Source: Pratylenchus scribneri
Lineage: Eukaryota; Nematoda; Chromadorea; Rhabditida; Pratylenchidae
Assembly: GCA_030063045.1 (NCBI GenBank)
Contig: JAQSEB010000037.1
Location: 1,488,001 to 1,552,000, forward strand
Length of the DNA stretch: 64,000 nt
Reading direction: 5' to 3'
In this document: in pieces, positions 13,403-24,650 of the stretch
Numbering within the stretch: the first letter of the stretch is position 1
Layout: each line of letters opens with the position of its first letter
Notes under the pieces: generated by a model
Seen by the model: the letters and a program-made list of their open reading frames with translations, nothing else
What the model was told of the DNA's origin: nothing
The model's database searches: none
Made by a program: the position numbers and the translations under genes

Positions 13403-16400
13403 ATGTTCCATTTTCATCATATATTTTGCGTATATTTCCTTTTCCAATTTATCATTACTTTTGGCCAAATTTTTCACACTTCTTCAGGTTGCTTTTTTAA
13501 ATCTAATTCTCCTTTAATTTTTTCACAATTTTAGCAATTCGATGCCATCAAACTGTTGAAAGTAATTTTGGAATTAATGAATTTTTGATTGAAAAAATTT
13601 GATAATATTTCTCTCATCGAATCAAATTCTTTCAAATTAAACTTATTATAATTTCATCCAAAAATAATTACAAACCAAAATTTTGGAATTTACTTCCGAA
13701 TTTTCAAAAGTTTTTTATTAAAAATGGAAAATGAATTTTCAAAAATTCCCAATTAGCATAAAATGCAAATTTTTAGCGGAATATTGGGAACAAGAAGAAA
13801 TTGAAGGGGAATGCCCATCGCCGAATTCGACACATTGCTTCAAAGCATTTTGTGAATATTCATATTCAATGCCGGGCAAAAATGGCTTCGACATTAGGGG
13901 ATGTGCAACGGAGGATGCATGCAAAACACCAAAAAGTCGATATTGGATGAAATTGTGCTCAAATTTTAAGGTAAATTTATTTTGGGGTAATCAAATTGAT
14001 TAATTTACTAAAAGTATTGGCGGTTATTTATGTGTAAATTTGGAAATTTGGATTACCCAAAGGATTGTTCATATTCCTATAAACATAGAAAACGGTGTTA
14101 ACTAGGCTTTTCCAAACTTGGTTCCGGTTTCAAAAAATGATGCATTTAGAATCGAAATTGGGAATTTCTTTCCTTTATAATGGAAAATAGGAGGAACTGG
14201 AACCGAAAACTGACATTTTTTCAAAAACAGAAAACCAGATTTTAGAACCGTTACAGTAGAGGAACCGAATTTGGACAACTCATTTGTTAAATCCCTAGGT
14301 CCTAGGGCCTTAAAATGATATTTTAGAGATGATCCTAGAATAATGAGCCAATTAATGACTAATTTAGGAAAACTATAAACTGATTTTCGGTTTCTCAAAA
14401 TTTGTATATAGACAAACGACAAGTACCTTATTAAATCCCTATTTTCTTCTTAAAAATTTATTACAAAAAATGATTTATTTATGACCAAAAATAATTCAAA
14501 TATTAATTGGTAAAATTACAAATGTAATTAAAAGTGATTGATTTGTTTGTATCGGTCTTCTTTATTCTTCCATTTCCTTTTCATTCCATTTTCTTGTCAC
14601 CCTCCTTCTGCTGCTTTTGTTCCACCGCCGGTTTTCCCTTGGCCATTTCGATTGGGATTGAGCGAGATTGGCCTTGGCCCTCTAGGATTTTGCTCTTTCC
14701 GTTCACACAGAGGCGACCATGGTTGTCCAAATCGCATTTGATGGATTCACGCTGGATTTGGTCCGGAATGAGAACACGGCGGATGAATTGACGATGGACA
14801 GATTCACCTTAAACAATTCATTGAATATTAATGAAATTTGGGAGGAATTTTCCCACTTTTTCAGGGAATTTTTCTTAAAAATATTCATCAAAACTAGGTT
14901 TTCCAAAATTGGTTTCGGTTTCAGAAAATCCGTGAAATTTAAAACCGAAACTAGATTTTGCTATTAAAAACCGAATTAGGAGAAACCAAAAACGACATTT
15001 TTAAAACCGAAAATTTTGGATTTTACGAAAATTCCAAAAGTGTCCCAATTTCTTACCTTCATTCTGTTCCTTGTGTTCGCCTTGAAGGACAATTTCATTG
15101 CCTTGCAGTTCGACCTTCAATTCCTCTGGGCGAAAGCCGCTTGCATCCACTTTGTAGGTGAATTCGCCCTTCTCATTCATCGCCAATTTGCCGACATGAT
15201 CACGGAGCTGAAAAAAAATTAAATTAAAATAATTATTAGAAAAAAAATTTATCAGAAAAAATATGAATTTTTAACAGTTCAAAAAATATTTGTAGAAAAA
15301 ATTATCCAAGAAATTCAAATTAAAATGTGGAAATTTTTGAAATTTAAAAATTTAAAAAAATTTTTAAAAATATAATTTTTGAAATTTAAAAATCTTTGCC
15401 CCAAAAATTCACCTGAATGTTCATGTCATTGTCGAAGAGGCGATCCATCATGGCCATTGAGCGGTCAATTTGGTGTTCCATCAAGTCGAATGGGCTCAGA
15501 AATTGTTGACGGCGATTGAAGCCGCCAAAGGGGAAAAGTTGACGGCGAGAAGGATAATTGTCGAGTGGATCCCAAAGGAGGAGAGACATTTTTGAAGGCT
15601 TTTTTGAGTGTTGTGAGATTTGAGTTTTGGTTTAAGATGCTTTAAGAACTTTTTTTGGAAGATGACCAATGGAGGAAATGGCCAGCTTTATATAGGCAGT
15701 GGTTTGGAACAGCTAGAAAATGAAGGAAAATGCTGGAAAGCAGTCGAAAATGGGGAAAAGAGGTCAAATGAAAGAAATGGAATGGGGGGTTTTGGCAGGC
15801 ATTAGAAGAGAAAAAATGGAAGAAATAGTGTAGGAAAGAATGTTGTTTTGCTGCTGGCACTCTTCTCCCCATCCCCATTCCCCTTTGCTGTCCTATAGGG
15901 GAAAAGAGATGAATTCTCTGGAAAATTCGAACTATGGTCAATGAAAACAATGATTAAAAATGAGAAAACAATGCTTTTTGGGAATAAAACAATATCATAA
16001 CACGTAGTGATTATTAATTAATTAATCTACTGGAAGAAAATTAAATTCAAAAATTTATAAATTTGGAATATTTTAATATTTTTTTATTAAATTGACCAAT
16101 GTTTTCCTCAAAAATTTCCCATTTGTCTGAGGGATAATTTAAGCACCCGAATTTTGCGCATCAAATAAAATTTTCAAATGAATTATTATAAATTTTCTAC
16201 TCCAATCATTGAAATGAATTGATAAGAATTATTGGAGTTGTTAAAAATGGCAAAAACTATATTGTAAAAAAATCGGGAAATAAGCCATATCGCGCAATTT
16301 CCGTTTTTTGACGAATCATTCTGGCCAATTTTATTTGTTCCAATCATTTTGTTATCAAAATGCTCTATTTAAAAAAAAAAAATAAAATTTTGACAGCAGC

Positions 16401-16655
16401 GCGAAAAATTCGGATAGTCCCAAAATAAATTCCCTCAAAATTCATAATTAAAAATTTTAATTTAATAATAAAATATTGCCCAATTTATTCCTAATTTTGC
16501 AGGACACTTGGTCGGATGAGAATTGGCACCGTGTCCATCCATGTTTTTTGTGCAATGACACTGATTTATGCAATGGGGGCCAAATTGTTGTTCCGAAATT
16601 ATTTTACAATATTTTGTTGATTCCACTATTTTCTTTGTTTTTATTAAACATTTAA
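13403..16655 (+). CDS. Secreted Ly6-like cysteine-rich protein, copy B (152 aa), with a gene nested in its last intron
   Basis: Four exons (13403-13487, 13535-13561, 13777-13970, 16503-16655) give 459 nt in frame. The signal peptide MFHFHHIFCVYFLFQFIITF is followed by ten cysteines: RCHQ, ECPSPNSTHCF, FCEY, GCATEDACKTP, LCSN, HPCFLCNDTDLCN. The DLCN ending and a hydrophobic tail (NILLIPLFSLFLLNI) fit a GPI-anchored three-finger or ET-type protein. Copy A has the material of exons 3 and 4 fused in one exon; here they are split by a 2,532-nt intron. That intron contains a complete hsp20 gene on the other strand (14581-15589). Joining to exon 4 rests on frame and on alignment with copy A. Confidence 0.72.
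14581..15589 (-). CDS. Small heat shock protein, Hsp20/alpha-crystallin family (184 aa)
   Basis: ATP-independent holdase chaperone. Three exons (15413-15589, 15057-15207, 14581-14807) total 555 nt. The N-terminal arm has the SLLLWDPLDNYPSRRQLFPF type of start. The alpha-crystallin domain runs from about residue 65 (GKLAMNEKGEFTYKVDASGF) through PEELKV, LQGEHKE, SVHRQFIRRVLIPDQI to GRLCVNG at about residue 150. A Lys/Glu/Gln-rich tail ends KKME. Length and motif order are normal for the family. A TATA box lies ~100 nt upstream of the ATG and a heat-shock-element-like site ~330 nt upstream. The whole gene sits antisense within intron 3 of a Ly6-like gene, so the two transcripts would be complementary over it. 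Confidence 0.93.
15687..15694 (-). promoter_or_regulatory. TATA box of hsp20
   Basis: TATATAAA on the minus strand, about 98 nt upstream of the hsp20 start codon, in a locally less AT-rich context (CTGCCTATATAAAGCTGG). Confidence 0.6.
15911..15932 (-). promoter_or_regulatory. Possible heat shock element
   Basis: The stretch contains alternating GAA/TTC pentamer cores, including GGAAAATTCG (nGAAnnTTCn) at 15920-15929, followed directly by another GAA. It lies ~330 nt upstream of the hsp20 ATG. Such short motifs occur by chance in AT-rich DNA, so only the location makes this plausible. Confidence 0.35.
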
Positions 16656-17777
16656 TTATAATTAATTTTTAATTTCATTTTTTTTAAAGTTTTGTTATTC
16701 TTTTTTGCTTTTCTATAAAAGTTTGGGAAATGTCAAAAAATAATAATATAATATTTGATGAATAAAAATGTAAATAATAAAATGTACAATTTTTATCCTT
16801 CTATTTTTGCTCATTCAGATTTGCCATTTCATTCATTCCTTGGAAAATTAATTTTTGAATCCTCGGAAATTTCCGATTTTTGATTTTCCTTTTTTTATGG
16901 GACATCGATACCATAAGCTAAGAAAATAATTGAAAGAGATTCGTGCCAAAAATCATTTATAAATTTTAAATAATTTTCGATTTATTTTTCCATTTTTCGT
17001 CAAATTTCTAAAAATTACAAATCGAAATTTCGGATTCTCAAAAATTTTCCGAATATCATAAATCGGAATTTAGGAGGTCATCAAAATTTCGAACTTTCAA
17101 AAATTTTCAAAAATCTCGAATCCAAATTTCGGAGGTTCAAAATTTGGAGGCTCAAAAATTTTCTGAAAATCTCAAATTAGAATTTCTGTTCAAAAATGGT
17201 CGAAATTCTGACCGATACGATATAAATCTCAAATTGATGCCATACTTGATGCGGATTCATTAATAATTCTAATTAGCATTCGCATAATTTTAAATCAATT
17301 AAGTCGTACAAAAATGAATAAACTCACAAACTATCAATTTCATTAAATTTAAATTCAGTTTAAAGAGAATTTGTAATTAATGTAACTTCATAAGAAGGAC
17401 ATTTTACGGGCGAAATGTCACGCATTTTATTGGTAAAATAAATGATGAAAAATGGAAAGTTTGTAGTGGTGGAGACGATTAAAAAAATTCAAATGATTAT
17501 CAAATATTTGCCAGAAATTAATTTTTTGCCATAAAATGCTACAGAATATTTGGAAAAAAAATTATCATAACCTTATTAATTTTTTGATTTTTTATAATTT
17601 GTTATTGAATCATGAATGAATGGCCTCATCTCTTATTTTTATTGCATTTTTGTTAATCTTTCCTTTTTCCTGCTAATGAGAGGTGCACATTCTTTCATTT
17701 TTCCACTTTTACACTTCTATGATTTTTTTAATGAGTTCGTCTTCATCCACAGCATTCATTAAAGATAAATTTAAACG

Positions 17778-18144
17778 AGCCAACGCATCGGCACTGGGCT
17801 AGAAAATTTTTTCTAGTCAGCCAAAAAATTAATTTTTATACTAAAAAATAGAAGACACTTTTCTACATAGAATAGCCTAATTTTGAAAATTTCTGACAAT
17901 TTGTAAAAAATTTTATTTGAATTGAGCCGACGCTGAACCTATAATTTCCAATTTAGAATCGTCGGCTCACTTCAAATAAAATTTTTTACAAAATGTCAGA
18001 AAATTTCTAAAATTATGCTATCCTATGCAGAAAAGATGTCCTCTATTTTTTGGTACAAAAATTAATTTTTTTGGAAGTAAAATTTTTTGGGGTACCCAAA
18101 AATCCTGCTCTATAATTAATAATCAGTGAGCCGAAGCATTGGCT
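17778..18144. mobile_element. Palindromic MITE-like element (~367 bp)
   Basis: The outer ends AGCCAACGCATCGGC-ACTG and (reverse complement) AGCCAATGCTTCGGCTCACTG match. The two halves stay complementary almost throughout, for example CTGACAATTTGTAAAAAATT against the complement of AATTTTTTACAAAATGTCAG. The turn is near 17,945. No coding capacity. Confidence 0.75.
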
Positions 18145-18250
18145 TGTTTTTTTTGTAAACATTCATTAATTCCCCAATGAATAATATGGTAAATATGTAT
18201 TCCTTTCTATTATTCACCCATTCCATTCGCGCACATTTTTTAATGGGAAA

Positions 18251-18511
18251 ATATTAATTTACCCAAAAAAATAATTAATTTACCCAAATTCTTACGTTTC
18301 GAAAAATATTATATTTTTGTGGCCTCTTGGCAATAACTATGTATTAGAATTCAGGGTTGGGTTCAGGACCAGGATGCGATTACGGGCTAGGGCCTAGGGG
18401 TTAGGGAATCCTAAAGAAATCTGATCTGGCCAAATTATATGGCCTCAAAAAATGATTATTTTTCGACACAAAAAATTTGGGTAAATTAATTCTTTTTTGG
18501 GCATATTAATA
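18251..18511. mobile_element. Palindromic MITE-like element (~260 bp)
   Basis: Inverted arms: ATTAATTTACCCAAAAAAA...ATTAATTTACCC on the left and their complement (GGGTAAATTAATTC...GGGCATATTAAT) on the right, plus matching inner arms around TTTCGAAAAATA/TATTTTTCGACA. The middle is GGTTAGG/GGGCCTAGG-rich. It ends 40 bp before the start of the first receptor gene. Confidence 0.6.
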
Positions 18512-18551
18512 GTCCCCCCTTTTTAATAATTTTCAATTTTTTGGAATTAAA

Positions 18552-20196
18552 ATGAATAAAACCAATCATCAAATTTGTGTTGATGCCGAATTAGCCTTGA
18601 ATGCGACTGTTCTCTTCAATCAAATTGCATTAATCCCCCAAATTGTCACATTCATTTCCATTATCGTTTTGTTGGCTATTTATTGGCGCAATCGAATTGC
18701 AATTCATGGAAATTTGTTGGTCAGTACAAAATTGGCCAATTTTCACTCAAAATTTATTTATTTCTCAAAAGATCCTCTTTTCCAATTTGATTGCTGCCGC
18801 ATTTTTTAATAATTTCTGGAATTTGATTATCGGGCTCAGGCAATCCGTATGTTTCTTTTCCTCCTAAATCATCCAATAAAAATTCATTTTTAATAGTTTC
18901 TCCATTTCACCCATAAATATCCTTGCGATCTTCTAACACCTTTGCCCATTGTTGCCATTTTCATTTCTCCTATTTACCTATTTTCAGTTGCCTATCCGGC
19001 TTTCCATTTTTGCATAATGGTCGAAAGATTTCGCGCAACATTTTTAGCCGATAAATACGAAAGTGAAGGACAAAAATTTGGCATTTTGATGGCTATTTCT
19101 ATTGTGGGTTATATATTTTGCGGACAATGTTGGAAATTGGGGCATTTCTGGTATTGCCCAGAGGCCTTTAACTGGGCAGTTTTAGGAAATCTCGGCTTCC
19201 ATGTGTCAAACGTCACGAGAATGGGCTCATTTGACTCAACATGGCCCTTTTAGTCTATGAAATTTCAATTTCAAACCATATTAGGACATAATTAATCTTA
19301 TTAGTACAAAACTGGTTTAGGTTTAAACAAAGGTTCAACTTTTTAAGACAATCGCACACCAGTCTGAAATTGAAATTTCATATACTAAATCGACGATATT
19401 GATTCGAATGAGCCTATTTCAAATAATTTACAAAGTCTAGAATCTGAAATTTCTAAAAATTGCCTAACTAAAACCTCTGAGCTATTCTAGAAATGCTCAA
19501 TTTTTTAGATTGTCCGTAACATATTTTTAATGAAATATCCTTCCTTTTTTTTCACAGTGGCTAATTTCCATCGCCTATGTGGCATTCGTTATTGTTACGG
19601 CATTCCTGGACCCGGAAATGCGTGCAAATCCTATGCGTCCAACGATGATTTTAACCAGCCAATACAACAGCCAACCAATATTTTATATCAACATTTTGGT
19701 CCTGTTTCTCATCCTTTTCACGGCCTATATGGACTGGCGAATCACCATTGTGAACAAGCATTTGTGCCGTCGGACCAAAACCTATCAACAATATAGCCTA
19801 AGCCGGAATTATCAACTGAGCGAAAATACATTAACAATGCGCCTAATATTCCCGCTGGATGTTCTCTATGCATTCCTCTATTTGCTCTATCAAGCGTTGA
19901 TCATTTTGCTTCGTGCCATCAAAGCATCGCTCAGTATAAATGATTATCTTTTCTATTATGGCCTCATCAATTTAGTATTTTATTCTCATTTTTATTATTT
20001 TGAAAATATCTTCTTTCAGATGCTTTATGTCTATTTCCCAATCACAGCCATTGTCTATATTCGATTTGTGCAATTCGTCAGCAGATGCCAAAAAAGAACA
20101 ATTCTGGAATCAACAAATGCCACAAATGCCATCGATTATGCCGGCATTCATTTCAAGCAACTTCAGGCACAATGGAATATGAATAAGAAGAAATAA
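18552..20196 (+). CDS. Seven-TM chemoreceptor, Sra/Srab/Srb superfamily type (347 aa), copy 1
   Basis: Five exons, all phase 0: 18552-18719, 18772-18846, 18897-19103, 19558-19974, 20020-20196 (1,044 nt). Hydrophobic segments follow in order; TM1 ends YWRNRIAIHGN. The third exon carries FHFCIMVERFRATFLADKYE, the ER.AT....YE block of the Sra superfamily. The fourth exon has LSRNYQLSENTLTMRLIFPL and the fifth VYIRFVQFVSRCQ. A putative plasma-membrane receptor of sensory neurons (family knowledge). Copy 2 at 21747 has the same exon count and exons 2 and 3 of identical length (75 and 207 nt), so they are tandem duplicates. Intron 3 contains a family-B repeat. Intron 4 is 45 nt, a multiple of three with no stop, so its retention would not break the frame. 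Confidence 0.85.
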
Positions 20197-21746
20197 TATA
20201 GCGGCATAGCTTGATTAATGGATAATATTTTTATATTTATTTACATTACAAAAAAAAATATTAAAATTTTTTTAAATATTTATTAATTAATGGATAATTT
20301 TTTTTAATATTTACACCGCAAAAATAAATAAATATTAAAATTTTTAAATATTTATTGTTTAATGGATAATATTTTTAAATAATTTAATTTACATCATAAA
20401 AATAAAATAAATAAATAAAGATTTAAATTTTACAAAAATTTAAAATAATGGAAAAAATAAAAGAATGCTGCCATCTATTCATTTTATCCTAGAGTCCTAT
20501 TTCGTGTCAAAGAAATAAATCTATTGTTTACCGTCAGTAAAATGAAAAATTTTTGAATTTTTAAGAAAAAATATAAAAGAATGCTGCCTTCCATTCATTT
20601 TATCCTAGGGTCTTATTTCGTGTCAAAGGTACCAATCTATTATTTACCTCAATAAAATGAAAAAATGTTGAATTTTAAATGAAAAATATGGTTGAAACTG
20701 AAAAGAAAAAGGTATAGTAAATTTGCTTTTTCATTGTAAACCTGAAAAGCTTTCCTAAATTTATGGAAAAATTGAAGATTCTCAAATAAATAATTCTCTC
20801 TGTTTAAAAAAATAAATCCGTCTATATTTGCACTAATTAATTCCGCCTTTTACACAAATATTTAATTCCACCTTTTTCCAAACATTTAATTTCGCCTGTT
20901 TACCAACAATTAAATCAGCCTATTTGCACTAATTAATTTTCGAGAAAAAATAAATCCGTTTTTTTGCTCCAAGCAATAAATCTCTAATAAATCAAAAACA
21001 ATAATTAGAAAATTATGTACAAAATTAAATAATGCAATCTAAATATTAGGGAACTTTGTATTCTCCTGTTATCATAATAATAATAAAATATTTATTTATA
21101 TTACATTTTAATAATATCATTTTGGGAATTTTCTATTCAAAGTAGGGTGACATTTTTCCCTTTCCCTTAAATTATACATTTTAAAATATTTTTGCCTGCT
21201 TCCATCTTGTGTAAGCCCATATATATTCCAAAATTATATACAATTATGACCAAGTGAACTTGCGCATTTCGAGAATTTTACCCTTAAATTTGATTTTTAA
21301 AATAGGAATCTTAATGAAATTAATTGTATCACATTCAGCTTAAGATGGACAATTCCCAAAGCATTCAGTAGGTGGACATCGGACAATTCTCAAAGCAACT
21401 TGTATTTAGTGTGGCCAAAAAAACATTTTGCGTCATGTATTTCAATCACGTAACTCTCCTGAACGAGTTCTCGAAAAACAAATGTCAGATTCGTGTTCAG
21501 CGCTGAAAATTAATCTAGAAATTGTTAATTAATACAAAATTCGAGGGTGTAGAACCGAAAGGTACCTACCTCCCGCGCATTTTCATTGTTCACTTACAAA
21601 TTTAATTTGACTATATTTTCAAATTTATTTTAATTAAATTATTTTTCGCTCACGCAATTGTTTTTGAAATATCAAATTTACATATTCCTAATTATCTCTC
21701 TAAATTTTTATAATTTTATAAATTTAAATTTTAAATATTCAAGAAA
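20197..21746. other. Intergenic, no gene seen; local duplications
   Basis: AT-rich. A ~113-bp direct duplication occupies 20,461-20,575 and 20,576-20,690 (AAAGAATGCTGCC...GTGTCAAAG in both). At 20,815-20,945 there are degenerate units of the AATTCCGCCT satellite (AATTCCGCCTTTT, AATTCCACCTTT, AATTTCGCCTGTT). No coding sequence supported. Confidence 0.6.
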
Positions 21747-23519
21747 ATGAGCGCAAATAATTCCATTGGAGATCAAAATAATTCGGACCAAAAAAGCATC
21801 CAAAAATTGTGTTCAGACAGCGAAACGGCAATTCGCACGAACATTGCCCTCTATTTAATTCAATTAATTCCAATGGGCATCAGTTTGCTTGGCACTTTGG
21901 CACTTTTGATCATTTATTGCCGAAATCGAGTGGCTGTTCACGGCAATTTGCTCGTATTATTTATTCTTTTTTTTATTTAATTTTTAAATCTTTTCACTAG
22001 ATCCTCTTTTCGGCCATTATTGCATTTTCTTTTCTTAATAATCTTGGCTTTTTCTGCATTAATTCCACCTATATTGTGAGTAAAACCAAAACATTTTTGA
22101 GTAAATTTTTTTGCATCAAAAGTAGTTTTGACCTCTAATAAATCATAAACCGGTTTTAGAAGCCACAAATCTTATACCAAATTTGTAGATCTCATCGAGA
22201 TGCATCTTTTGACCTATACACATTACTTAGTTTAAATCGAAACTAAGCGAGTTAAACCGTTTAGACCATATTCCAAGTTTTTGGTTTAAAATACTTTAAT
22301 TTTGGGCCAAAATCTGTTTTTATATACCATTCGATGCATCTCGATTAGATCTATAAATTATTATAAGGTTTGTAGAGTCTAAAACAGGTTCCTGATTTAT
22401 TAGAAATCAAAAAACTACTTTGCAAAAAATAGTATTCAACATTTTTCCATTCTTCATTCTCCCATTTTAAAGGTATTTTTTGTCTCTTATAAGGATGCCT
22501 GCGATTTGCTCATCCCATTATGGCTTATTGCCCTTTATCTGGGCCCATGTTATGCTTATTTCATCGCCTATCCTCTCCTTCATTTTTGCATTGTGGCCGA
22601 ACGAATTCGAGCAACCATTATGGCCAGAAAATACGAACGGGAAGGCCAAAGATTGGGCAGATGGATGGTCACAATCATTGTGCGTTTAATTTAATTTAAT
22701 TATTCTATTTTTTATTTATTTCAATAATTCTTTACAATTTTAAGACCTTTTTCTCCATTGGTTTTGCTATTTATGTGGTTGGTTCCGCATATGCCGACCC
22801 TGCTATGACCTCACATTCTCTGCCATTTTTCTACCTCACCTCCAAATACAACGATTCAATAATATATTATGCCAACATTGTGATTCTTTTGCTCACAATT
22901 TTGACGGCATTTTGTTCTTACCGAATCACACAAATTAACAGGCGCATTCGGCGTCAATCAAACAAATTTGAACAGTACAATTTGAGCAAGAATTATCAAT
23001 TGAACGAGAATGCCATGGCAATGCGTTTGATTATGCCACTCGATGTGCTCTATGCCCTCCTCTATTCCATCTATACCGCGATGACAATATTCATTCGCGC
23101 CAATAAATCTGTGTGGACACTCCCCAACTATATTTTCTATTTTATTTTGGCCAATACGGTACAGGATTTTGGGAATTGAGGAAAATAGAAAAATTGGATT
23201 AAATTTTAATTGATTAGAAAAATGATATATAATATAGAAAATTTACATATGCGAAGGCATTTTATTTTAGAGATTTAATTGTCTGTAGGACATTTAGCAA
23301 TAAGATTGTAAAATTGCAGCATATTTTTGAATAATGATTGAAAATATAAATTTTGAATTCTTTTTTAAGTTGCTCCATTTCTATTCCGCCTTCACTTTGA
23401 TTGTTTATATTCGTTTCGTCAAATTCGTCAGTCGATGCCAACACCGTCCTGTCGAATTGAAACCACAAGTGGAACATGCTAAAATTTATTTTCGGCAGCT
23501 AGAATCCCAATGGCGATGA
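21747..23519 (+). CDS. Seven-TM chemoreceptor, Sra/Srab/Srb superfamily type (350 aa), copy 2
   Basis: Five exons in phase 0: 21747-21953, 22001-22075, 22473-22679, 22745-23158, 23370-23519 (1,053 nt). Same architecture and motifs as the copy at 18552: YCRNRVAVHGNLL at the end of TM1, LHFCIVAERIRATIMARKYE, LSKNYQLNENAMAMRLIMPL, and VYIRFVKFVSRCQ in the last exon. The N-terminus is ~13 residues longer and hydrophilic. Intron 2 contains a family-C palindromic repeat. The gene is followed after ~260 bp by satellite 2. No stop or frameshift was found, so it appears functional. Confidence 0.85.
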
Positions 23520-23783
23520 ACAAAAAATTTCATTCACAATAATCATAAAATCAATTTATTTCTAATTTGTGATAATACTATTGATATTATATAAATTTCA
23601 AATTAGTAAAAATAAAAATTATAAAATATAAAAAATCGATTTTTGCATTTATTAGTTTGGAAAAAAATATCTAGAAAAAATTATGTTTCATTTTAATTAA
23701 AATTAAAATTATATTTTAACCGGGAAATTAAAAATATATTTGGTCCAAAATTGAAGTAAATCAAAATTCAAAAATTTTCAAAC

Positions 23784-24650
23784 AATTAATTCCGCCTGGT
23801 TGACTAAGTTTTAATAATTCCGCCTGGTTGACTAAGTTTTAATAATTCCGCCTGGTTGACTAAGTTTTAATAATTCCGCCTGGTTGACTAAGTTTTAATA
23901 ATTTCGCCTGGTTGACTAAGTTTTAATTCCGCCTGGTTGACTAAGTTTTAATTCCGCCTGTTTGACTAAGTTTTAATAATTCCGCCTGGTTGACTAAGTT
24001 TTAATAATTCCGCCTGGTTGACTAAGTTTTAATAATTCCGCCTGGTTGACTAAGTTTTAATAATTCCGCCTGGTTGACTAAGTTTTAATAATTCCGCCTG
24101 GTTGACTAAGTTTTAATAATTCCGCCTGGTTGACTAAGTTTAATTCCGCCTAGTTGACTAAGTTTTAATTCCGCCTGTTTGACTAAGTTTTAATTCCGCC
24201 TGGCTGACTAAGTTTTAATTCCGCCTGGTTGACTAAGTTTTAATTCCGCCTGGTTGACTAAGTTTTAATTCCGCCTGGTTGACTAAGTTTAATAATTCCG
24301 CCAGTGCCTGTTTGACTAAGTTTTAATAATTCCGCCTGTTTGACTAAGTTTTAATAATTCCGCCTGGTTGACTAAGTTTTAATAATTCCGCCTGGTTGAC
24401 TAAGTTTTAATAATTCCGCCTGGTTGACTAAGTTTTAATAATTCCGCCTGGTTGACTAAGTTTTAATTCCGCCTGGTTGACTAAGTTTTAATTCCGCCTG
24501 GTTGACTAAGTTTAATAATTCCGCCAGTGCCTGTTTGACTAAGTTTTAATAATTCCGCCTGTTTGACTAAGTTTTAATAATTCCGCCTGGTTGACTAAGT
24601 TTTAATTCCGCCTGGTTGACTAAGTTTTAATTCCGCCTGTTTCCCAACAA
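23784..24650. repeat. Satellite 2: 25/28-bp tandem array (~32 units)
   Basis: Units of AATTCCGCCTGGTTGACTAAGTTTTAAT with or without an extra AAT, so lengths alternate between about 25 and 28 bp. A rare junction unit (AATTCCGCCAGTGCCTGTTTG) occurs near 24,293 and again near 24,515, which shows a higher-order period of ~220 bp. The first 17 bp of a unit are the reverse complement of part of the 19-bp satellite at 7613. Confidence 0.95.

Larger units (their letters stand above)
16656..18551. other. Intergenic, no gene seen; contains two fold-back repeats
   Basis: AT-rich DNA between the Ly6-like copy B and the first receptor. It contains TTCGGA/TCCGAAATT-rich repeat sequence at about 16,850-17,230, similar to that in the Ly6-like intron at 10,980-11,260, and the two palindromic elements listed separately. 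No supported coding sequence. Confidence 0.6.
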
